The notes: generated by a model from the sequence alone, not told the origin. A DNA stretch of 61,175 nucleotides from CAYZZU01 sp964483105 (GCA_964483105.1 CAYZZU010000015.1:1-61175), one strand, 5' to 3'; shown: positions 17,683 to 27,491, numbered from the stretch's first letter. Numbers and translations are program-made.

Positions 17683-17699
17683 TCCCGCTTTGTGCGGGA
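17683..17699 (+). other. Short GC hairpin after hflC
   Basis: TCCCGC-TTTGT-GCGGGA, a 6-bp stem 45 bases past the hflC stop. No T-tract follows, so it is at best a weak or Rho-assisted end, or an mRNA-stabilising hairpin. Confidence 0.3.
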
Positions 17700-17735
17700 T
17701 GCGGATGTCCCGGCTGAGAAGGGATAAAGAGGGTC

Positions 17736-17912
17736 ATGAAGGGTGAATTAATCAGTTTCCGGATGCTTCAGGGGATATGGGCCTTGCGTATCGGGAAATG
17801 TCCGAAATGCCATGCTCATCTTGTACATAGATTGAAGAAACAGTGCGTCATCTGTGGGTGGAGGGCGCAGGATTACGTGGAGCCCTATATCTTTTGCGGC
17901 CTGACGGAATAA
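17736..17912 (+). CDS. Tiny zinc-ribbon protein, 58 aa
   Basis: An ATG at 17736 behind GAGGG opens a 58-codon frame ending in TAA at 17910-17912. Two CxxC pairs (C22/C25 as CPKC; C37/C40 as CVIC) suit a rubredoxin-like or zinc-ribbon fold. The rest is basic and aromatic. It lies between hflC and a TPR gene in a tight same-strand run, which supports its being real. No family is recognised. The cysteine pattern is seen; zinc binding is inferred. Confidence 0.6.
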   Translation: MKGELISFRMLQGIWALRIGKCPKCHAHLVHRLKKQCVICGWRAQDYVEPYIFCGLTE

Positions 17913-17942
17913 ACGGTCCCTTCGGGAGGAAAGGAGCCATCC

Positions 17943-18680
17943 ATGAAAGAATCGGTTCACGAGATGTATGTCCGAGGAACGCTGTATTATGATTACGGGG
18001 AATTCGAGAAGGCCCGGATGTGTTTCGAGGGGGTCTGCGAACAGGAGCCGGATCTGGCTGAAGTCCACAGCAAACTCGGAATGATTTATCACGCGAACGG
18101 CAATTTCCAGAAGGCCGCGGCCGCATTCCGAAAGGCGTTGGCGCTCAATCCCAACTATACCGAGGCGGCGTTGAACCTGGTGATCACTCTGAATGAAAGC
18201 GGACGATTTGATGAAGCCGAGGAGGTGTTTCGCCGGGCGGCGGACGTGGTCCGAACGGCCCCGCTCTCAATCGATCCCTTTGTGAAGGGAAAACTGGCAG
18301 GGATGCATGTGAAGACCGGAGACGCCTACAATGAAATCGGCTGGTTTGACGAGGCGCTCCAGGAATACTACCTGGCCTTGAAGATGCGACCGGATTCGAT
18401 CGAGATTCTGACCAAGATCGGGCTGGCCCATCGGGATAAGGGAGAACTCGATCGGGCGATCGATTATTTCCAACAGGCGAAATCGATTAATTCATCCTAC
18501 GTTTCAGTTCTTCTTCATTTGGGGCTTACTTATTACAGACAGGGGCGGAAAGACCTGGCGGTCCGGGAGTGGAAGGCCGCCAGACGAATCGACCCCGAGT
18601 GTAAGGAATCCGCAACCTTCCTGCGTCTTGTCGAAGAGAAGGGTCCGGGTCTGGATGAGGGCTCTTCTTTGAATCCTTAG
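17943..18680 (+). CDS. TPR-repeat protein
   Basis: A 245-residue soluble protein built from about five tetratricopeptide repeats. Clear units include AEVHSKLGMIYHANGNFQKA, EALQEYYLALKMRPDS and VLLHLGLTYYRQGRKDLA. There is no signal peptide. It likely acts as a scaffold in the cytoplasm. It follows the tiny zinc-ribbon gene by 30 bp and precedes dppD by 25 bp. Its partner is unknown. Confidence 0.8.
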   Translation: MKESVHEMYVRGTLYYDYGEFEKARMCFEGVCEQEPDLAEVHSKLGMIYHANGNFQKAAAAFRKALALNPNYTEAALNLVITLNESGRFDEAEEVFRRAADVVRTAPLSIDPFVKGKLAGMHVKTGDAYNEIGWFDEALQEYYLALKMRPDSIEILTKIGLAHRDKGELDRAIDYFQQAKSINSSYVSVLLHLGLTYYRQGRKDLAVREWKAARRIDPECKESATFLRLVEEKGPGLDEGSSLNP

Positions 18681-18705
18681 ATGGCAGAATATTCCCCGGG
18701 ATCCG

Positions 18706-19716
18706 ATGTCCATTCTTGAGATCAAAGACCTGGCCGTTTCCTTCCAAACGGATGCCGGAGTGGTTCACGCCGTCAACGGGATCTCGTTTTCTCTGGAAAA
18801 GGGGGAAGTCCTTGGCATCGTAGGAGAGTCGGGGTGCGGCAAGAGTGTAACGGCTCTTTCGATCCTGGGGTTGCTCCCGGTTCCTCCGGCGCGGATCGCG
18901 CGGGGGAAAATCCTCTTTGAGAACAGGGACCTCCTGACCTTGAGCGACGACGAAATGCGCCGGGTCCGGGGCAACCGCATCTCGATGATCTTCCAGGAAC
19001 CCATGACCTCTCTGAATCCGGTCTTTACCGTCGGAGACCAGATCGCGGAGGCGGTGATGCTCCATCAGGGGTTGAGAAAAAAGGAGGCGATGGCGCGGAC
19101 CGTTGAAATATTGAAAAAGGTCCGGATCCCCTCTCCCGCGCAGAGACTTCACGAGTATCCCCACCAACTCTCCGGCGGGATGCGTCAGCGGGTGATGATT
19201 GCCATGGCGCTTTCCTGCAACCCCTCGATTCTCATTGCCGATGAACCGACCACGGCGCTGGATGTGACGATCCAGGCCCAGATTCTCGATCTGATGAATC
19301 AGGTCCGGCAGGAATCGGAGATGTCGATTCTGCTGATCACGCACGATCTGGGTGTGGTGGCGGAGATGGCGGACCGGACATTGGTCATGTATGCCGGTGA
19401 AGAAGTCGAGTATGCCCGTACGGTGGATCTCTTTCAGCGTCCCTGTCATCCGTATACCCTTGGATTGCTGGGATCGATTCCCCGCCTGGGCGAATCCGGA
19501 GAGAAGAAACGTCTCCGGGCCATTCCGGGGTCCGTCCCGGACCTGATCGATCTTCCATCCGGGTGTACCTTTTCAACCCGCTGTGGTTTTGTCGCCGGAG
19601 AGTGCAGACGGAGGAAACCCGCGTTTGTCGAGATTACGCCGGGGCACTTCGTCCGATGTGTCAAAAATCTGAGAGATCCGTCGAAGTCCGAGTTTTGTGG
19701 AGTATCAGGAACATAG
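18706..19716 (+). CDS. dppD: Dipeptide/oligopeptide ABC transporter ATP-binding protein DppD-like
   Basis: A 336-residue ATPase. Walker A is GESGCGKS (residues 40-47), the signature LSGGMRQRV is near 155, and Walker B with D-loop is ADEPTTALD near 180. The C-terminal oligo_HPY region (CTFSTRCGF...ECRRRKP) has the cysteine pattern of the iron-sulfur or metal-linked tail of peptide-importer ATPases. dppF follows after 58 bp. No permease or solute-binding protein gene is in the window. Confidence 0.88.
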   Translation: MSILEIKDLAVSFQTDAGVVHAVNGISFSLEKGEVLGIVGESGCGKSVTALSILGLLPVPPARIARGKILFENRDLLTLSDDEMRRVRGNRISMIFQEPMTSLNPVFTVGDQIAEAVMLHQGLRKKEAMARTVEILKKVRIPSPAQRLHEYPHQLSGGMRQRVMIAMALSCNPSILIADEPTTALDVTIQAQILDLMNQVRQESEMSILLITHDLGVVAEMADRTLVMYAGEEVEYARTVDLFQRPCHPYTLGLLGSIPRLGESGEKKRLRAIPGSVPDLIDLPSGCTFSTRCGFVAGECRRRKPAFVEITPGHFVRCVKNLRDPSKSEFCGVSGT

Positions 19717-19774
19717 ATGAGGCAGGGGCCGTGTTCCGGACGGAAGTTGATGCGGTCTCGAGGGAGAGCGATCC

Positions 19775-20791
19775 TTGTCGGTCATTCTTGAAGTCAGGGG
19801 CCTGAAAAAATATTTTCCCGTTCAGAAAGGGGTCTTCCACAGGGATCGGCAGGTGGTCCGGGCTGTGGATGGCGTGGATCTGGCGCTCCTGGAGGGGCAG
19901 ACTCTGGGGTTGGTGGGGGAATCCGGATGTGGGAAATCCACGGTAGGCAAGTGTATACTCCGGTTGATTCCGGCCACGGCCGGTGAGGTCCTGTTCAGGG
20001 GGGCGGACCTGCTGAAGAAAAGCCGGTCCGAGATGCGGAAGATTCGATCCGACCTGCAGATTATCTTCCAGGATCCCTTTGCTTCCCTGAATCCCCGGAT
20101 GAGTGTGGGGGAGACCGTGGGGGAGTCGATCCGGATCAATATGAAACTGAAGAAGAGGGAGAGGGTGGATCGTGTGATCCGTCTCCTCCGGGATGTGGGG
20201 CTTTCCGAAGAGGATTACGGCAAGTATCCCCATGAGTTCAGTGGCGGACAGAGACAGCGGATCGGGATCGCCCGTGCCCTGGCGGTACATCCAAAGGTCA
20301 TTATCGCGGACGAACCGGTTTCGGCGCTGGATGTTTCGATCCAGGCCCAGGTTTTGAACCTTCTCTCGGATCTCAAGGTGCGTTACGGGTTGACCTATCT
20401 CTTTATTTCGCACGATCTGAGCGTTGTTGAGTATCTTTGTGACCGGGTGTCGGTCATGTATCTCGGCCGGATCATGGAAGTGGCGGATCGGAAGGAACTC
20501 TACGAGAATCCCCTCCATCCTTATACACGCGCCCTGCTTGCGGCGGTTCCGATCCCGGATCCCACCGTGAGGAGAAAGAGAATCCCGCTTTCCGGAGAGA
20601 TTTCAACTGCCTCCAATCCTCCGTCGGGATGTCTCTTCCATCCCCGTTGTCCCGATCGGTTTGAGCCGTGCGACAAGGTCTCTCCGCCCTTGATTCCGAA
20701 GGGAAACGGCCGTCTGGTTCGGTGTCTGCTTTACCGGACCGTTTCAACAACTCAAGCGAATGAAACGGTTTCCCCATCCCAGGTTTCGTAA
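19775..20791 (+). CDS. dppF: Dipeptide/oligopeptide ABC transporter ATP-binding protein DppF-like
   Basis: A 338-residue ATPase pairing with the DppD-like subunit. Walker A GESGCGKST is near residue 48, with signature FSGGQRQRIGIARAL and Walker B ADEPVSALD. The C-terminal oligo_HPY tail has CLFHPRCPDRFEPC. It starts at TTG (19775-19777) after GGGAGAG. The last 40 bases overlap the convergent nitroreductase gene. Confidence 0.88.
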   Translation: MSVILEVRGLKKYFPVQKGVFHRDRQVVRAVDGVDLALLEGQTLGLVGESGCGKSTVGKCILRLIPATAGEVLFRGADLLKKSRSEMRKIRSDLQIIFQDPFASLNPRMSVGETVGESIRINMKLKKRERVDRVIRLLRDVGLSEEDYGKYPHEFSGGQRQRIGIARALAVHPKVIIADEPVSALDVSIQAQVLNLLSDLKVRYGLTYLFISHDLSVVEYLCDRVSVMYLGRIMEVADRKELYENPLHPYTRALLAAVPIPDPTVRRKRIPLSGEISTASNPPSGCLFHPRCPDRFEPCDKVSPPLIPKGNGRLVRCLLYRTVSTTQANETVSPSQVS

Positions 20792-21297
20792 AAAACAATC
20801 TCTTCCAGAGGCTTTCTGCCCGGGAATTTCGGTGTTTCATCCGGATAGCCGAGGGGGGTCATTGCCACGACTCGCCAAGGCGCGGGGATATTGAGGACCT
20901 CCTTGACCTTTTTTTCGTCAAAGGCTCCGATCCAGCAAGTTGCGAGACCTTCCGCCGTGGCCGCCAGCATGATATGATCCAGAGCGATGGCGACGTCAAT
21001 CGCAAAGGTTTTCATGAAGTTTCCCTGCCTCTGGTAGCAATCCCGTTCGTTGCCGCAGGCGATCAGGGTGACATCTCCCAACCCCAGGTGGAGCTGTTTC
21101 CCCCCCCGTGTGCATTCCACAAGTTCCTCCTGGATCATGGGAGACCGGACTACGATAAACCTCCAGGGCTGGAGATTCACCGCGGAAGGGGCCAGACGCC
21201 CCGCGTTCAGGACCCGATGCAAGACATCGTCCGGGATCTGCTGATCCGTCAGTTTCCGAAAACTCCGTCTTTTCTGAATGGCTTCATACAGATCCAT
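20752..21297 (-). CDS. Nitroreductase-family FMN oxidoreductase
   Basis: A 181-residue protein of the nitroreductase fold. The N-terminal IQKRRSFRKLTDQQIPDD and APSAVNLQPWRFIVV provide the FMN-phosphate contacts. LDHIMLAATAEGLATCWIGAF is the conserved dimer and flavin segment, and VVAMTPLGYP closes the domain. It probably reduces nitroaromatics, quinones or an unknown electron acceptor using NAD(P)H. ATG at 21295-21297 follows an AAGGAGAA ribosome site. It is divergent from dprA. Confidence 0.85.
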   Translation of the reverse strand: MDLYEAIQKRRSFRKLTDQQIPDDVLHRVLNAGRLAPSAVNLQPWRFIVVRSPMIQEELVECTRGGKQLHLGLGDVTLIACGNERDCYQRQGNFMKTFAIDVAIALDHIMLAATAEGLATCWIGAFDEKKVKEVLNIPAPWRVVAMTPLGYPDETPKFPGRKPLEEIVFYETWDGETVSFA

Positions 21298-21451
21298 GAT
21301 TTGTTCTCCTTTTCCGTTGATCTTCTCGGATCTTTCAATTAAGATAAACTCGTATAAAGTTTTACTCAGAGGGGTATCGTCTCATTGATTCATGTTATGA
21401 TGGTAGCGGAATAAAACTTTCGGGTCAACCCGTTCCTCCAGAAATTGTCTG

Positions 21452-22555
21452 ATGAGGAAACGAACCGCGTATATCGCCTTAAACGCCTTGACCGGCATGA
21501 CGCCCCGTGTCTTCTGGCGTCTGATCCATGGAGAGCCGGATCCGGTTCGGGTTTTCTCCCGGCCGCGGGAGACGCTTATCAAGCTGGGTGTATCCGAAGA
21601 GATGGCACGGAGGATTCGTCAGGCCGATCCGGAACCATTCGTTCGGGAAGAGAAGAAAAGGCTTGCCGCGGTTGGGGCGAGGATTCTGATCTATGGCGAC
21701 CAGGAGTATCCTCCCACCCTAAGGGAAATCGCGGACCCGCCTCCGGTGCTGTACCTCCACGGGGAGATTCGAAAGGAAGACCGGCTTGCCCTGGCCGTAG
21801 TGGGCTCCCGTTCGGCCTCGACCCAGGGAAGGTTGCAGGCGGAGCGGATTGCGGCCCGTCTGGCCGGAATGGGGTTGACCATTGTCAGCGGTCTTGCCAT
21901 GGGAATTGACACCTGGGCTCACAAGGGAGCTCTTTCGGGCGGGGGGCGGACCCTCGCGGTTTTAGGATGCGGGATTGATTATCCCTATCCACGGCATAAC
22001 AGGAAACTGAGGGACCGGATCGTAAAGCAGGGCGCCCTGATCAGCGAGTTTGCCCTGGGAACTCCGCCTATTCCCATGAATTTTCCCCGCAGGAACCGGA
22101 TTATCAGCGGTCTTTCCATGGGAACCCTGGTGGTGGAGGCTGCCCGGAAGAGCGGTTCCCTGATTACGGCAGGTTTTGCGCTGGAACAGGGGCGTGAGGT
22201 CTTCGCGTTCCCCGGATCGGTTCATTCTCCCTTGAGCGCCGGAACCAATACCTTGATCCAGAAGGGGGCCAAGCTGGTGCAGCGTGTCGAGGATATCGTG
22301 GAAGAGTTCCCGGCCGAGGTGAAACAATATCTTTCATTCCAGCCCCGGCAGTCTCCTTCCCGTCCGGCGAGGGAGAGCCGGGAAGAATTGCGGCTTCTCC
22401 GACTGATCGAGGAGGATCCGGTTCATATCGATGTGCTTTCCAGAAAGACGAAAATGGCTCCCGCCGTGGTCTCGTCTTTGCTGATGGAGATGGAAATCAA
22501 AGGGCTGGTCCGGCAACTTCCGGGTCAGTTGTACACAAGACCTGAATCAGGATGA
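21452..22555 (+). CDS. dprA: DNA-processing protein DprA
   Basis: 367 residues. The central Rossmann domain carries VVGSRSAS and TIVSGLAMGIDTWAHKGAL, which bind single-stranded DNA and load RecA during uptake of transforming DNA. The N-terminal part is a SAM-like helical domain. The C-terminal segment (LRLIEEDPVHIDVLSRKT) is a winged helix of the DprA type. ATG at 21452 lacks a good ribosome site. topA follows, a gene order common in many bacteria. No other competence gene is visible. Confidence 0.93.
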   Translation: MRKRTAYIALNALTGMTPRVFWRLIHGEPDPVRVFSRPRETLIKLGVSEEMARRIRQADPEPFVREEKKRLAAVGARILIYGDQEYPPTLREIADPPPVLYLHGEIRKEDRLALAVVGSRSASTQGRLQAERIAARLAGMGLTIVSGLAMGIDTWAHKGALSGGGRTLAVLGCGIDYPYPRHNRKLRDRIVKQGALISEFALGTPPIPMNFPRRNRIISGLSMGTLVVEAARKSGSLITAGFALEQGREVFAFPGSVHSPLSAGTNTLIQKGAKLVQRVEDIVEEFPAEVKQYLSFQPRQSPSRPARESREELRLLRLIEEDPVHIDVLSRKTKMAPAVVSSLLMEMEIKGLVRQLPGQLYTRPESG

Positions 22556-22690
22556 TTCCCGACCCGATAGCGGATCTGTTTTTTTCACCATGCAGTGGAG
22601 AATGTCTTGATTCTCAAGTTTGTCGGGTTTTGTCCGGGAGAATCATCATAACGTAGAGTCGAATCAAGCTGAAGCGGAGGATTAAAGCCA

Positions 22691-25126
22691 ATGGGAAAAT
22701 CGCTGGTGATTGTGGAATCACCCTCCAAGGCAAAAACGATCAACAAGTTTCTCGGGAAAGGCTATCAGGTCCTGGCGTCGGTGGGGCATGTGCGGGATCT
22801 TCCCAAAAAGGAACTCGGGGTGGATGTGGAAAAGGGGTTTGAACCGAAGTATGTCACCATCCGGGGGAAAGGGAAGGTCCTTGCGGAGATCCGGAGGAAG
22901 GCGGAAAAGGCCGATGCGGTCTATCTGGCACCCGATTTCGACCGGGAAGGAGAAGCCATCGCCTGGCATCTGGCGCAGGTAATCGGAGGAAAGGCACGGG
23001 AGGTCTACCGCGTTGTATTTAACGAGATTACCCGAAAGGCGATCCAGGAGGCTTTTCGGAATCCCGGAAAGATTGATGAAAACCGCGTGAACGCGCAGCA
23101 GGCCCGGCGGATTCTGGATCGTGTCGTCGGGTACAAGCTTTCCCCCCTTCTCTGGGAAAAGGTGAGGCGAGGGCTTTCCGCGGGCCGGGTCCAATCGGTG
23201 GCGGTCCGTCTGGTGTGCGAACGGGAGAATGAAATCCAGTCCTTCAAACCCGAGGAGTACTGGTCGGTTACCGCGGAACTTCTGGGGTCGGTTCCTCCTT
23301 CCTTTGAGGCCAAGCTGGTCAGGATCGGGGGAAGGAAGGCGAAACTCACCAACCGGGAGGAAACGGAGGAGGTCTTAAAAAGAATTTCGGATCATCCCTT
23401 CCGGGTTGTGAGGATTGAAAAGAAGCAGAAACGGCGTAATCCCGTTCCTCCTTATACCACGAGCAAACTCCAAATGGATGCCGCCAGAAAACTCGGTTTC
23501 TCTGCGCGGAAGACCATGATGATCGCCCAGAAACTATACGAAGGACTTCCGATCGGTTCCGAGGGAAACGTGGGGTTGATTACCTATATGCGGACCGATT
23601 CCACCCGGATATCGGAGGAGGCCGTTGCCTCCGTCCGGGAAGTCATCCGGGATCGATATGGAAAGGATTTCCTGCCTGAAAAACCGAAGCGGTACGCGAA
23701 GGGGAAGCAGGCCCAGGATGCCCATGAGGCGATCCGGCCGACCTCGAGTCTGAGGGACCCGGATTCAATCGGTCCCTACCTGGATCGGGACGCCTACCGC
23801 CTGTATCAGTTGATCTGGAACCGGTTTGTCGCCAGTCAGATGAAACCGGCGATTCTGGACACCGTCTCCGTGGATATTGATGTGAACGGGGTGACCTTCC
23901 GGGCCACCGGTTCCTCCATCCGCTTCAAGGGGTTCATGGTGGTTTACCTGGAAGCGGTCGAGCCGGGGGAGGCCGCCCTCGAGGGGGAAAAGATTCTGCC
24001 GCCTCTGCGCGAGGGGGAACGTCTTGCCTTGCAGAAGATCGAGCCCAAACAACATTTTACCCAGCCGCCGCCCCGGTACAGCGAGGCGGGTCTGGTGCGC
24101 GTGCTGGAAGAGAAGGGGATCGGGAGACCCAGCACTTATGCCGCGATTCTCAGCACCATACAGGAGCGGGAATACGTGGAAATGAGGGAGAAACGCTTTC
24201 ACCCGACCCCCCTCGGAGTTCTGGTCAACGGTCTTTTAGTGGAAAACTTCCCGGATCTCCTGAATGCCGAGTTTACGGCCGGCATGGAGGGGAAACTGGA
24301 CCGGATCGCGGAGGGGGCTTCGGATTGGAGGGAGGTGCTGAAGGCCTTTTACGATCAGTTCATGTCGGATCTGGAAAAGGCCCGCGTCAACATGCGGGAT
24401 GTCAAGAGGGATATTGAAGAGACCGATATCGTCTGCGACCAATGCGGCGAAAAGATGGTGATCAAATGGGGTTACAACGGTGAGTTCCTGTCCTGCTCCG
24501 CCTATCCGGATTGCAGAAACACCAAGGATTTCCTCCGGGATGAAACCGGTGCGATTCAGATCATGGAAGTGGGAAAGACCGATGAAGTTTGTCCGGAGTG
24601 CAAGGGTCCGATGGTTGTTAAAAAGGGCCGGTTCGGGCAGTTCCTGGCCTGCACCCGGTATCCGGAGTGCAAGACCACACGGAGATTGGTGCACGACGAG
24701 ACAGGGAAGCTCAAAGCGGCGGTCGAAGAGAAAACCGATGAGGTTTGCGAAAAATGCGGAAGTCCCATGGTGGTACGTTTCGGTCGTTACGGAAAATTCC
24801 TCGGTTGCAGCGGGTATCCCAAATGCAGGAATATCAAGCCGATCAGTATTGGAGTGGACTGCCCCGAGGAGGGGTGTGACGGTTTCGTGGTGCAGAAGAT
24901 CTTCAAGGGGCGCACCTTTTACGGTTGCAGCAACTATCCCAAATGCCGGTTTACGAGCAGGCAGAGGCCGATCAGTGAATCGTGTCCGGATTGCGGGTCC
25001 CCCTATCTGGTGGAGCGTTTTCACAAGAAGGGGGAGGAGTATTTCAAGGACATCGGTTGTCCCAACAAGAAATGCGATTATTCCAGGGATGTTGAAGAAA
25101 AGGAAGAAGCGAGGCTCCCGGGGTAG
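22691..25126 (+). CDS. topA: DNA topoisomerase I
   Basis: An 811-residue type IA topoisomerase that relaxes negative supercoils. The N-terminal TOPRIM domain begins VIVESPSKAKTINKFLG. The catalytic tyrosine is in ITYMRTDSTRIS (about residue 299). The gate domains follow. The C-terminus has five cysteine-rich zinc-finger modules (from CDQCGEKM to CPNKKC), more than the three of E. coli TopA. ATG at 22691 follows a GGAGG site. It is transcribed with dprA and trmFO. Confidence 0.96.
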   Translation: MGKSLVIVESPSKAKTINKFLGKGYQVLASVGHVRDLPKKELGVDVEKGFEPKYVTIRGKGKVLAEIRRKAEKADAVYLAPDFDREGEAIAWHLAQVIGGKAREVYRVVFNEITRKAIQEAFRNPGKIDENRVNAQQARRILDRVVGYKLSPLLWEKVRRGLSAGRVQSVAVRLVCERENEIQSFKPEEYWSVTAELLGSVPPSFEAKLVRIGGRKAKLTNREETEEVLKRISDHPFRVVRIEKKQKRRNPVPPYTTSKLQMDAARKLGFSARKTMMIAQKLYEGLPIGSEGNVGLITYMRTDSTRISEEAVASVREVIRDRYGKDFLPEKPKRYAKGKQAQDAHEAIRPTSSLRDPDSIGPYLDRDAYRLYQLIWNRFVASQMKPAILDTVSVDIDVNGVTFRATGSSIRFKGFMVVYLEAVEPGEAALEGEKILPPLREGERLALQKIEPKQHFTQPPPRYSEAGLVRVLEEKGIGRPSTYAAILSTIQEREYVEMREKRFHPTPLGVLVNGLLVENFPDLLNAEFTAGMEGKLDRIAEGASDWREVLKAFYDQFMSDLEKARVNMRDVKRDIEETDIVCDQCGEKMVIKWGYNGEFLSCSAYPDCRNTKDFLRDETGAIQIMEVGKTDEVCPECKGPMVVKKGRFGQFLACTRYPECKTTRRLVHDETGKLKAAVEEKTDEVCEKCGSPMVVRFGRYGKFLGCSGYPKCRNIKPISIGVDCPEEGCDGFVVQKIFKGRTFYGCSNYPKCRFTSRQRPISESCPDCGSPYLVERFHKKGEEYFKDIGCPNKKCDYSRDVEEKEEARLPG

Positions 25127-25188
25127 CAGGGAACCTTCTTGACGAGACCGCGTGGGTTCCGAGTGCGGGTCAGGAAAATGGACGGGCC

Positions 25189-26514
25189 ATGAGAGGGAGA
25201 GACAACCCCGAACTGATGATCATCGGTGGTGGGCTTGCCGGATCCGAGGCGGCATATCAGGCGGCGAACCGGGGGGTCCGGGTGCATCTCTACGAGATGC
25301 GTCCCACCCGTTTCACGCCGGCGCACAAGACGGATCAGCTGGCCGAACTGGTCTGCAGCAATTCACTCCGTTCCGAGGAGACCACCCATGCCGTGGGGCT
25401 TCTCAAGGAGGAGATGCGGAAGGCTGGATCGCTGATCATGGAGGCGGCGGATGCGCACCGGGTTCCCGCGGGTTCCGCACTGGCCGTGGATCGGGAGAAA
25501 TTCGCCCGGCACGTGACGCAGGCCGTGACCGGACATCCCCGTATTCAGGTGACCCGGGAGGAGGTTTCAGACATCCCCGATCATTATGGTGTGATCCTGG
25601 CCACGGGACCGCTGACTTCGGACTGGATGGCCGAGTCGATCACCCGTTTCACCGGTTCGACCCATCTTCATTTCTATGACGCCATTGCTCCGATCGTGGA
25701 TGCCGAATCCCTCGATCGCTCCATCGTCTTCGCCGCGTCCCGGTACGGGAAGGGGGGGGCCGATTATCTCAATTGTCCTTTAAACCGGGAAGAGTATGAC
25801 CGTTTTTATGACGCCCTCATGGAAGGGGACAAAGTCCCTCCCGAGGCTTTTGAGGAGCCCAAGTACTTTGAGGGCTGCATGCCGGTCGAGGTCCTTGCGG
25901 AGCGGGGAAGACAGACCCTGCTTTTCGGCCCCATGAAGCCGGTGGGATTGGTCGATCCGAGAACCGGGAAACAGCCGTACGCCGTGGTTCAGCTCAGGAA
26001 AGAGACACGGGAAGGGAGTGCCTACAACCTGGTCGGTTTCCAGACCAAACTCAAGTATCCGGAACAGAACCGGATCTTCCGCATGATTCCGGGCCTGGAG
26101 CAGGTGGAGTTCCTCCGGTACGGGAGCGTGCACAGGAACACCTTTGTGGACTCCCCCCGGGTACTCCGGAAGACCCTCCAGTTTATTCAGAGGCCGGATC
26201 TTTTTTTGGCCGGCCAGATCACCGGTGTGGAAGGGTATCTGGAATCGACGGCCATGGGGTGGCTGGCTGGAGTCATGGCCGCGGCCTTTCTCCGGGGAAG
26301 GCCTGTGGAACCTCCCCCGCCCGTGACGGCACACGGGGCACTGATCTCCCACGTGACCCATACGGGTGATAAGGAGTTCCAACCTTCCAACGTCAACTGG
26401 GCGCTGTTCCCTCCTCTGACAGAGAAAATACGTTCACGCCGTGAAAGGCGGGATCGGTTGGCCCGGCGGGGTCTTGAGGAGTGGCAGGCCTACCTGGAAC
26501 GGTTGCGTCCATGA
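25189..26514 (+). CDS. trmFO: Folate-dependent tRNA-U54 methyltransferase TrmFO
   Basis: A 441-residue flavoprotein that makes m5U54 (ribothymidine) in the tRNA T-loop using methylene-tetrahydrofolate and FADH2. It has the FAD motif IIGGGLAGSEAA (residues 11-22). C56 in ELVCSNSLRS and C230 in FEGCMPVE correspond to the catalytic cysteines. The C-terminal ALFPP segment is family-typical. Its stop overlaps the xerC start by 4 bp (ATGA). ATG at 25189 has a weak ribosome site; an ATG at 25216 is an alternative that would start just before the FAD motif. Confidence 0.95.
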   Translation: MRGRDNPELMIIGGGLAGSEAAYQAANRGVRVHLYEMRPTRFTPAHKTDQLAELVCSNSLRSEETTHAVGLLKEEMRKAGSLIMEAADAHRVPAGSALAVDREKFARHVTQAVTGHPRIQVTREEVSDIPDHYGVILATGPLTSDWMAESITRFTGSTHLHFYDAIAPIVDAESLDRSIVFAASRYGKGGADYLNCPLNREEYDRFYDALMEGDKVPPEAFEEPKYFEGCMPVEVLAERGRQTLLFGPMKPVGLVDPRTGKQPYAVVQLRKETREGSAYNLVGFQTKLKYPEQNRIFRMIPGLEQVEFLRYGSVHRNTFVDSPRVLRKTLQFIQRPDLFLAGQITGVEGYLESTAMGWLAGVMAAAFLRGRPVEPPPPVTAHGALISHVTHTGDKEFQPSNVNWALFPPLTEKIRSRRERRDRLARRGLEEWQAYLERLRP

Positions 26515-27458
26515 ACGCCGACACCAAAGGTTTCGAGGACTCCCTTGCCGCCTTTCGGGTTTACCTGGAAGACGAGAAGAATGTCTCCCCCCATACCCTC
26601 CGGGGTTATCTGAATGATGTCCGGCAGTTTCAGGATTTCCTCCGCGAGCAGGGGGACATCCGGAAAGATCTTCGCAAGATCGACAATCTGGACATCCGAC
26701 GCTATCTGGCCCACCTCCATCAGAGGAAACTGTCGAAGACCTCCATCGGGAGAAAGCTTGCCGGGCTCAGATCCTTTTTCCGGTTTCTCCATCGGGAACG
26801 GGTCATCGAGGTCAACCCGGCGAGGGGTGTGAACACACCCAGGACGGAAAAAAAGCACCCCCCCTTTCTGACCGTGGATGAGGCCGTTTGCCTGATGAAT
26901 ACGCCGGATGAAAAGAGCCGAACGGGTCTTCGGGACCGGGCCATTCTGGAGGTCTTCTATGCGTCGGGGATCCGGGTCAGCGAACTGGCCGGACTCAACG
27001 AGGAGGAAGTGGATCTCTCCCTGGGGTTTATGAAGGTGACCGGGAAAGGGAGAAAAGAACGGATCGTGACTCTTGGCACCTACGCCGTAAAGGCCCTGCA
27101 ACGCTATGTGGAACAGAAACGGGCTGAATGGCCCGGGCGGTGGACCGACGAGGGGGCCGGCGGGCGGACGCCGCTCTTTCTGAACCGCTTTGGAAAGAGA
27201 CTCAGCACAAGAGGGGTTCGCCGAGTCGTGGAAAAGCATGTCAGGCGGGCGGGGCTTTCTCACCGGATTTCGCCACACGGTCTGCGTCACTCCTTTGCCA
27301 CCCATCTGCTGGATGGAGGAGCGGATCTTCGATCGATCCAGGAGCTTTTAGGACATGTCAGTCTCTCCACCACCCAGAAATATACTCACCTGACCGTGGG
27401 GAAACTGATGGAGGTTTATGACCGGGCGCATCCCCGGGCACGCAAGAGAAAGACCTGA
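26511..27458 (+). CDS. xerC: Tyrosine recombinase XerC
   Basis: A 315-residue site-specific recombinase that resolves chromosome dimers at dif. The N-terminal SAM-like core-binding domain covers residues 1-105. Catalytic residues are visible: R155 (SGIRVSEL), K179 (GKGRKER), H256 and R259 (HGLRHSF), H282 (LLGHVSL) and the nucleophile Y291 (QKYTHL). It starts at the ATG at 26511, overlapping the trmFO stop by 4 bp, so it is translationally coupled. topA-trmFO-xerC is a conserved gene order. Confidence 0.93.
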   Translation: MNADTKGFEDSLAAFRVYLEDEKNVSPHTLRGYLNDVRQFQDFLREQGDIRKDLRKIDNLDIRRYLAHLHQRKLSKTSIGRKLAGLRSFFRFLHRERVIEVNPARGVNTPRTEKKHPPFLTVDEAVCLMNTPDEKSRTGLRDRAILEVFYASGIRVSELAGLNEEEVDLSLGFMKVTGKGRKERIVTLGTYAVKALQRYVEQKRAEWPGRWTDEGAGGRTPLFLNRFGKRLSTRGVRRVVEKHVRRAGLSHRISPHGLRHSFATHLLDGGADLRSIQELLGHVSLSTTQKYTHLTVGKLMEVYDRAHPRARKRKT

Positions 27459-27491
27459 TCATCCAGTGATGCGTGGGTGTGAATTTTCTCC

